This document shows positions 60,132 through 64,000 of a stretch of 64,000 nt of DNA, one piece after another. The translations under genes and the position numbers were made by a program. This DNA is from Lachnoclostridium sp. An196 (GTDB lineage Bacteria > Bacillota > Clostridia > Lachnospirales > Lachnospiraceae): positions 62,001 through 126,000 of the forward strand of contig NZ_NFJZ01000008.1 of NCBI RefSeq assembly GCF_002160135.1. Reading direction: 5' to 3'. Each line of letters opens with the position of its first letter. Position 1 is the first letter of the stretch. The notes beneath the pieces were generated by a model. It had not been told where the DNA came from, did no database searches, and was given only the letters and a program-made list of their open reading frames with translations.

Positions 60132-60136
60132 AGACA

Positions 60137-60484
60137 ATGTCCATTAAAAAAATGTTTGGCGACCTGGATAAGATCGACATTCTGGCGGAAACCAAAACAG
60201 GGGAAGTGGTCATGGTTTTGGTCTGCAATGGCTTCATTGACGGCTCTCCGGAAACGCAGAAGGCCCTGCTGGATAAGATGGAGGGCTATCTGAACCACAC
60301 CCAGAGCGAGGAATTTCAAAAGGAATATGGTGGCTGGCCTGTGATTTTGCGGGTGACCTTTGGCCGGGAGCCGGATGAGCGCATCCTGGCCCTGCTCAGC
60401 AAGTGCCCTGCTTGGGCGGCGGGCTATGGCGTAAAGCTGGAATTTGAAATTGGAGGAAAACAGGTCCGCATTGTAGAGAGCTGA
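60137..60484 (+). CDS. DUF6572 protein
   Basis: 115 aa. The start IDILAETKTGEVVMVLVCNG, FIDGSPETQKALLDKMEGYL and VILRVTFGREPDERILALLS match DUF6572, a small alpha-beta protein of unknown role. I prefer ATG 60137 (AAAGGGA upstream) to the GTG at 60128 that overlaps the preceding stop. It ends 36 bases before the DUF4241 gene. Likely immunity-type by context only. Confidence 0.65.
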   Translation: MSIKKMFGDLDKIDILAETKTGEVVMVLVCNGFIDGSPETQKALLDKMEGYLNHTQSEEFQKEYGGWPVILRVTFGREPDERILALLSKCPAWAAGYGVKLEFEIGGKQVRIVES

Positions 60485-60520
60485 CCGATGCTTAAACCAC
60501 ACCAACAGGAGAAAACGAGT

Positions 60521-61252
60521 ATGCCGACAACAGAATGGCTGAACAAATATGAATCCGTTAAGGACAAACTGGCCTGCAAAACGGACCTGGATGCGCATTT
60601 CACAGAGAAAGTGATTGGGAATATGGGTGTGGATGTGCTGGACATTGGGTCCGTCCATTTCCCCACCGGAACCATCTTTGCCTGCGATCCGCTGGTGGAG
60701 CTGGAGGATACACCGCCCTTTATTCAGACGATCCCCGCGGGGACTTATCCCGTGAAGATCTGTGTGGTGCCCAGTGAGAAATACGGCGACCGCTACGCCT
60801 GTGTCAAGGTGGAGGTCAGCGGGGAAAAGCCTGTCCGCTATGAGCTGGGCATGACCGGCAAAGAGGATCTGGACGAGGAACTGGGCGAGGACGAGTATTT
60901 TGGATTTGGCGTAGACGCCGGGATGGGCTGCGTTGCGGACATCCAGACTCAGGCGGCTTTTCAGACATACTGGGCCAAGCGGCTGGAGGAAGACCCGGAC
61001 ATCGACCCCTACAACGACCTGTTCTGCGATCTTCTGGAGGAAAACGCCAAAGCCAATCCCAAGTATCAGAGCAGCTACGGCGACTGGCTCAACTGGACGG
61101 TGCCGGACACAGACTGCAATCTGCCCATCTTCGCCTCCGGCTGGGGGGACGGCTACTATCCGGTCTACTTCGGCTACGACGCAAAGGGTGAAATCTGCGC
61201 CGTGTATGTGCGCTTCATCGACATTGAAGCCAGCTACAAGGAGCAGGCGTAA
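60521..61252 (+). CDS. DUF4241 protein
   Basis: 243 aa. DUF4241 marks: LDIGSVHFPTGTIFACDPLV, the middle GVDAGMGCVADIQTQAAFQ, and the ending ASGWGDGYYPVYFGYDAKGE. The GWGDGxYPVYxG and VDAGxGC patterns are the most conserved of the family, whose function is unknown but which is common in bacterial toxin-immunity neighbourhoods. ATG 60521 lies behind CAGGAG. High GC, as in the neighbours. Confidence 0.8.
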   Translation: MPTTEWLNKYESVKDKLACKTDLDAHFTEKVIGNMGVDVLDIGSVHFPTGTIFACDPLVELEDTPPFIQTIPAGTYPVKICVVPSEKYGDRYACVKVEVSGEKPVRYELGMTGKEDLDEELGEDEYFGFGVDAGMGCVADIQTQAAFQTYWAKRLEEDPDIDPYNDLFCDLLEENAKANPKYQSSYGDWLNWTVPDTDCNLPIFASGWGDGYYPVYFGYDAKGEICAVYVRFIDIEASYKEQA

Positions 61253-61266
61253 GGAGGTAAACAGCG

Positions 61267-62226
61267 ATGGAATGGCCGAGACGGGCGCGGACAGCGGATT
61301 GGGAAAACGGTGTCCTGGCCTTAGATAGAGAGAAGCAATTGGAAATCCCGGAGCTGACCGCAGAGATCATGGAGCGGCTGGCCGGCTACGCCCTGGTGGG
61401 CTTTCATGTGAAGGGCTATCCGGTGACGGATGAACTGCTTGCCCCCTTCGCCGGACACAAAAGCATGGCCAACTTCGGCGTGGAGGACGGGGCTCTCACC
61501 GACGCCTGCTTCCCCATCTTTTCCGCCATGCCCAAGCTGCGCTATCTGCTGCTGGACGGCAACGCCGGAATTAACGGTAACGGTCTGTCCGCCCTGCGGG
61601 AGTGTAAAATAGACCTGCTGACCCTCAACCGCACCGGGCTGGATGACGCCGGACTGCTTCAGGCAGCCTCCATCCCCAGGCTCTCCCACATCCAGATCGA
61701 CCATACCGCCGTTACCTATGAGGGCCTGCTGGCCATCGCTGGCAACAACCGCATCGAGCCGGTGGCCCATGTGCAGTTTTCCCAGGAGCAGATGGAACAC
61801 TTCTCCCAGCTCCAGCGTGAAAAGGCCAAAAAGCCCATCCAGCTGGATGGGCAGGCTGCGGCGGAATGCCGCAGAGTGCTGTCCGCCTTCTTTGCCGAGA
61901 TGACGGAATGGGAGCGGTATATGGAGCAGGCCGGATTTGAGGACGCTCAGGCTGTGCCCCGCCTGCTGGCGATCTGGGAAAAGTATGTGAGCGAAAAGCC
62001 CCGTCCGGGCTACCGGCCTCTGGGCCTCTCGTACAGCGCCCAGGGCACCTACAACGGGGAAGAATTCCTTGACGCGGAGCAGATCACCAAGAACAAGCTC
62101 TACATCTACACCAGGGAGAAAAACACCGGCTTTGACCGCCGCTTTCTCATGAAACGGGTGGGCGAAGGCTGGAGAATCGACGCGGTGCAGGAGCGGCTGG
62201 CCGGCTGGCAGCGCACGGGATTGTGA
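61267..62226 (+). CDS. LRR domain fused to an NTF2-fold immunity domain
   Basis: 319 aa. Residues 50-180 form degenerate leucine-rich repeats (LRYLLLDGNAGINGNGLSAL, IDLLTLNRTGLDDAGLL, LSHIQIDHTAVTYEGLLAI). The last 120 residues (AECRRVLSAFFAEMTEWERY ... RRFLMKRVGEGWRIDAVQER) are the NTF2-like immunity fold, which ends in a characteristic W-R-I-D strand. Repeat domains fused to immunity folds fit an idea of modular antidotes. AAGGAGG is nine bases before the ATG. Confidence 0.7.
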   Translation: MEWPRRARTADWENGVLALDREKQLEIPELTAEIMERLAGYALVGFHVKGYPVTDELLAPFAGHKSMANFGVEDGALTDACFPIFSAMPKLRYLLLDGNAGINGNGLSALRECKIDLLTLNRTGLDDAGLLQAASIPRLSHIQIDHTAVTYEGLLAIAGNNRIEPVAHVQFSQEQMEHFSQLQREKAKKPIQLDGQAAAECRRVLSAFFAEMTEWERYMEQAGFEDAQAVPRLLAIWEKYVSEKPRPGYRPLGLSYSAQGTYNGEEFLDAEQITKNKLYIYTREKNTGFDRRFLMKRVGEGWRIDAVQERLAGWQRTGL

Positions 62227-62259
62227 AGTTCATGAGAATCAGATTGGAGGTACAGGAAG

Positions 62260-62715
62260 ATGGGTTCATGGGGTGTAAAAGCATTGGAAAGTGATAATGG
62301 CTTAGACCTAATTTCCCTTTTGAAAACAGATTATTTACCCAAACATAAGAAACTGACTTTAGGTGGATTGATCGGCTTTCTGAAAGAGGAAGGTTTTCTT
62401 GGAGAAACAGTGAGCGAAATTGACTTTCTCTATGATAATACCGCCATCGCTCTCGCAGAACTTTATTCTGAATGGCGGGAAACAGGAAAGCTAAACTACG
62501 ATGATGAGGATTCTAATGTTTGGTCAGCAATAACGAATTTCTCAGCTTCAGCTACTGCTCGAAAAGACCTTCTTAGGCGATTGAGGAGTATTAAAAATCA
62601 AGTTCCTGATGAAGATGGCGAAAGAGAAATCGTAGAACTTTGGAAAGAAAGTAATAACTGGGAATCGTGGGATAAGCATTTGGATTCTTTGATAGAACTC
62701 TTGCAGCAGGAATAA
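62260..62715 (+). CDS. DUF4259 protein
   Basis: 151 aa, helical. The start MGSWGVKALESDNGLDLISL is the DUF4259 signature (MGxWGxxxxxxDxAxD), followed by AIALAELYSEWRETGKLNYD and the ending WDKHLDSLIELLQQE. DUF4259 is a regular guest of immunity arrays; its action is unknown. The gene is clearly AT-richer than those around it, a sign of separate acquisition. Preceded by TTGGAGG. Confidence 0.78.
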   Translation: MGSWGVKALESDNGLDLISLLKTDYLPKHKKLTLGGLIGFLKEEGFLGETVSEIDFLYDNTAIALAELYSEWRETGKLNYDDEDSNVWSAITNFSASATARKDLLRRLRSIKNQVPDEDGEREIVELWKESNNWESWDKHLDSLIELLQQE

Positions 62716-62759
62716 AATTGTTGCTTTGTAGGTAAGTGCGTTGAATTGTGAGGCATCAC

Positions 62760-62996
62760 ATGGCATGGGAATATGAAACCTTTGGCCCAGACGGTCAATG
62801 CAAATTGTTCGGTGTGAACATCTTTAACTACGACTGGCAAACCACCGGCAAGCGAGTAAAAGTCCAAGACCCGATCTATCACCAAGACCATACCTTCGAG
62901 GTCTGGCAGGTGGAGATTGACGGGCAGATCCACCGCTTTGCCGCCGGGGAGTTCTCCAACTGTGTATGGGGATTCTATCTGGAAAAGAACGGATGA
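62760..62996 (+). CDS. Small uncharacterised array protein
   Basis: 78 aa from ATG 62760 (GAGG six bases ahead; a GTG 12 bases upstream overlaps that site). Beta-rich, with EYETFGPDGQCKLFGVNIFN, the YHQDHTFEVWQVEIDGQIHR segment and FAAGEFSNCVWGFYLEK. Not recognised. It ends 15 bases before the LRR-like gene. Confidence 0.55.
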   Translation: MAWEYETFGPDGQCKLFGVNIFNYDWQTTGKRVKVQDPIYHQDHTFEVWQVEIDGQIHRFAAGEFSNCVWGFYLEKNG

Positions 62997-63011
62997 GAGG
63001 AGCGTAGCGCC

Positions 63012-64000
63012 ATGAAAGCCACCGCCGGAGAGGTCTATACGGTCTACAACCAATATCTGAAACGCTACACCGCCTGCCAGGTGGCCTATATCGCGCCGCC
63101 GGACTCGGTGAGCAAGGAGCCCTGGGCGGTGGTCCTCTCCCTGGACTGGACAGGCGACGCCCCTCTGACTGCGGAGGAACTGCCCCATCTCCGCCCGCTC
63201 TACAAGGACTTCATGTACTGGCCCCGGGAGCTCCACCTGCTGCGGGTGCCGGTGGAAGTCCCGCCCCAGTACACGCTTGTGGGCACACTGCCCCCCTTCA
63301 CCGATGAGCCCTGCCGCTCCTACGGCGGCTGGAACGACGGCTATGATGTGTATCTCCAGATCCGGTGGCAGGCCATCCCGGAGGAGCGGCGGCGGGCCTT
63401 CAAGGAGGCCATGGAGAGTGACGAGCAAACGGAAATCGGCGGTATCCCGGTGAAGGTCAGCAGCCATCGTGTGACGGACCAGTACGAACCATTCGATTCG
63501 GCGCTGGAACTAAAGGCGCTACCTTGCCTCTCCACCCTTATCTGCGAGCGGTGGCACCCGGATCTGCTGGAGTTTTTGCGGGAAAACCCCTTTGTTGATG
63601 AAGTGACTTTGCTCAGCCACGGTCAGAGGACACTTGATCTGCGGGGCACCAGCATCAGAAAGCTGATGCTGGACATGACTGGGCTGGAGGAACTGTGGCT
63701 GTGTGAGGGAACGGAGCTGCTCCTGTTCCAGAACAAGGGGGCGGACGCCTGTGCCATCCATGCCCCCGAAGATGGCAGCGGTTTGACCCTCCAATTTATC
63801 GGGGAATACCGCCCGCACACGGAACTGCCGAACCTACGAGGGCTGCATGGCATCGAGCTGAAGGACTTTGATTTGACCGGACTGGCCGCTGTCCATCCCC
63901 ACCTGAAGGAACTGAGGCTCTGGGGCGCGCCGGGAAACCTGGGGAACTTCTCCGCCGTGCGAGGGTTCCGGGAACTGACGAATCTCTCCACCTTTGACCT
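63012..64000 (+). CDS. LRR-like array protein, 3' end outside the window
   Basis: From ATG 63012 (GGAG about ten bases ahead) the frame is open for 329 codons to the window edge. The first 150 residues (TAGEVYTVYNQYLKRYTACQ, then WAVVLSLDWTGDAPLTAEEL) form a domain I cannot name, while residues from about 165 look like leucine-rich repeats (LRGTSIRKLMLDMTGLEELWL, given by core SIRKLMLDMTGLEELW; LRGLHGIELKDFDLTGLAAV; LKELRLWGAPGNLGNFSAV). The end is not seen. The array therefore continues to the right. Confidence 0.65.
   Translation, partial: MKATAGEVYTVYNQYLKRYTACQVAYIAPPDSVSKEPWAVVLSLDWTGDAPLTAEELPHLRPLYKDFMYWPRELHLLRVPVEVPPQYTLVGTLPPFTDEPCRSYGGWNDGYDVYLQIRWQAIPEERRRAFKEAMESDEQTEIGGIPVKVSSHRVTDQYEPFDSALELKALPCLSTLICERWHPDLLEFLRENPFVDEVTLLSHGQRTLDLRGTSIRKLMLDMTGLEELWLCEGTELLLFQNKGADACAIHAPEDGSGLTLQFIGEYRPHTELPNLRGLHGIELKDFDLTGLAAVHPHLKELRLWGAPGNLGNFSAVRGFRELTNLSTFD

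Noticed and set aside
1-64000. CRISPR arrays, rRNA operons, complete insertion sequences or transposases
   Set aside because: No regularly spaced direct repeats, no rRNA sequence and no transposase coding frame were seen in the window.

Overview
The window comes from a low-to-mid GC, Gram-positive, spore-forming anaerobe, most likely a gut Lachnospiraceae (inference). The signs are strong AGGAGG ribosome sites, an ileS T-box leader, sporulation engulfment genes (spoIID- and spoIIQ-like), a PerR and reverse-rubrerythrin oxygen-defence pair, a broken hybrid-cluster protein gene, and protein families common in that group (DUF4317, DUF1700, DUF6147, Rpn nuclease).

Layout. 1-4.4 kb: a leftward GDP-L-fucose operon (gmd, fcl, manC, manA, start of a phospho-sugar mutase) with a divergent AraC regulator. 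5.5-9.7 kb: rarA, a PadR/DUF1700 pair, an Rpn-type nuclease and a CDP-alcohol phosphatidyltransferase. 10-15 kb: a DUF6147 secreted protein, an anti-sigma-like membrane protein, murG, two tandem ECF-like sigma factors behind a HIT gene, and an orphan soluble histidine kinase. 15-20.5 kb: a GIY-YIG/HD fusion, tRNA-Lys(CTT), trmB, a DnaA-box cluster, an HD hydrolase, reverse rubrerythrin with perR, and an SH3-NlpC/P60 wall hydrolase. 20.6-32.6 kb: hemolysin III, spoIIQ-like and spoIID-like genes, glgP, ileS with its T-box, a D,D-carboxypeptidase, and a deletion scar that breaks a Crp/Fnr regulator and an hcp gene at once. 32.6-37.4 kb: an FtsX-type permease with a very long coiled coil, its ATPase and a flavodoxin. 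37.5-43.7 kb: a six-gene sugar ABC transporter operon with a PfkB kinase and an MBL hydrolase. 43.9-47.3 kb: assorted metabolic and hypothetical genes.

47.3-51.1 kb is a mobile-element graveyard: an HNH endonuclease pseudogene, a PIN/Phd toxin-antitoxin pair, a decayed AAA-DUF4143 ATPase fragment beside an intact one, and an excisionase fragment. From 51.1 kb to the right edge runs a dense one-directional array of 21 small, mostly cytosolic proteins (YwqG-like, DUF2262, Imm17, ankyrin, SUKH, SUKH-3, DUF5713, DUF6572, DUF4241, LRR plus NTF2-like, DUF4259, LRR). No toxin gene is visible. This looks like a polyimmunity locus against polymorphic toxins, preceded by a leader ORF and a terminator hairpin that could form an attenuator.

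The most interesting items are the immunity array and its leader, the crp/hcp deletion junction with microhomology, the GIY-YIG/HD fusion, the DnaA-box cluster away from dnaA, the decarboxylase-like GADGPT motif in the DUF1700 protein, and a glgP terminator whose stem contains the spoIID ribosome site.
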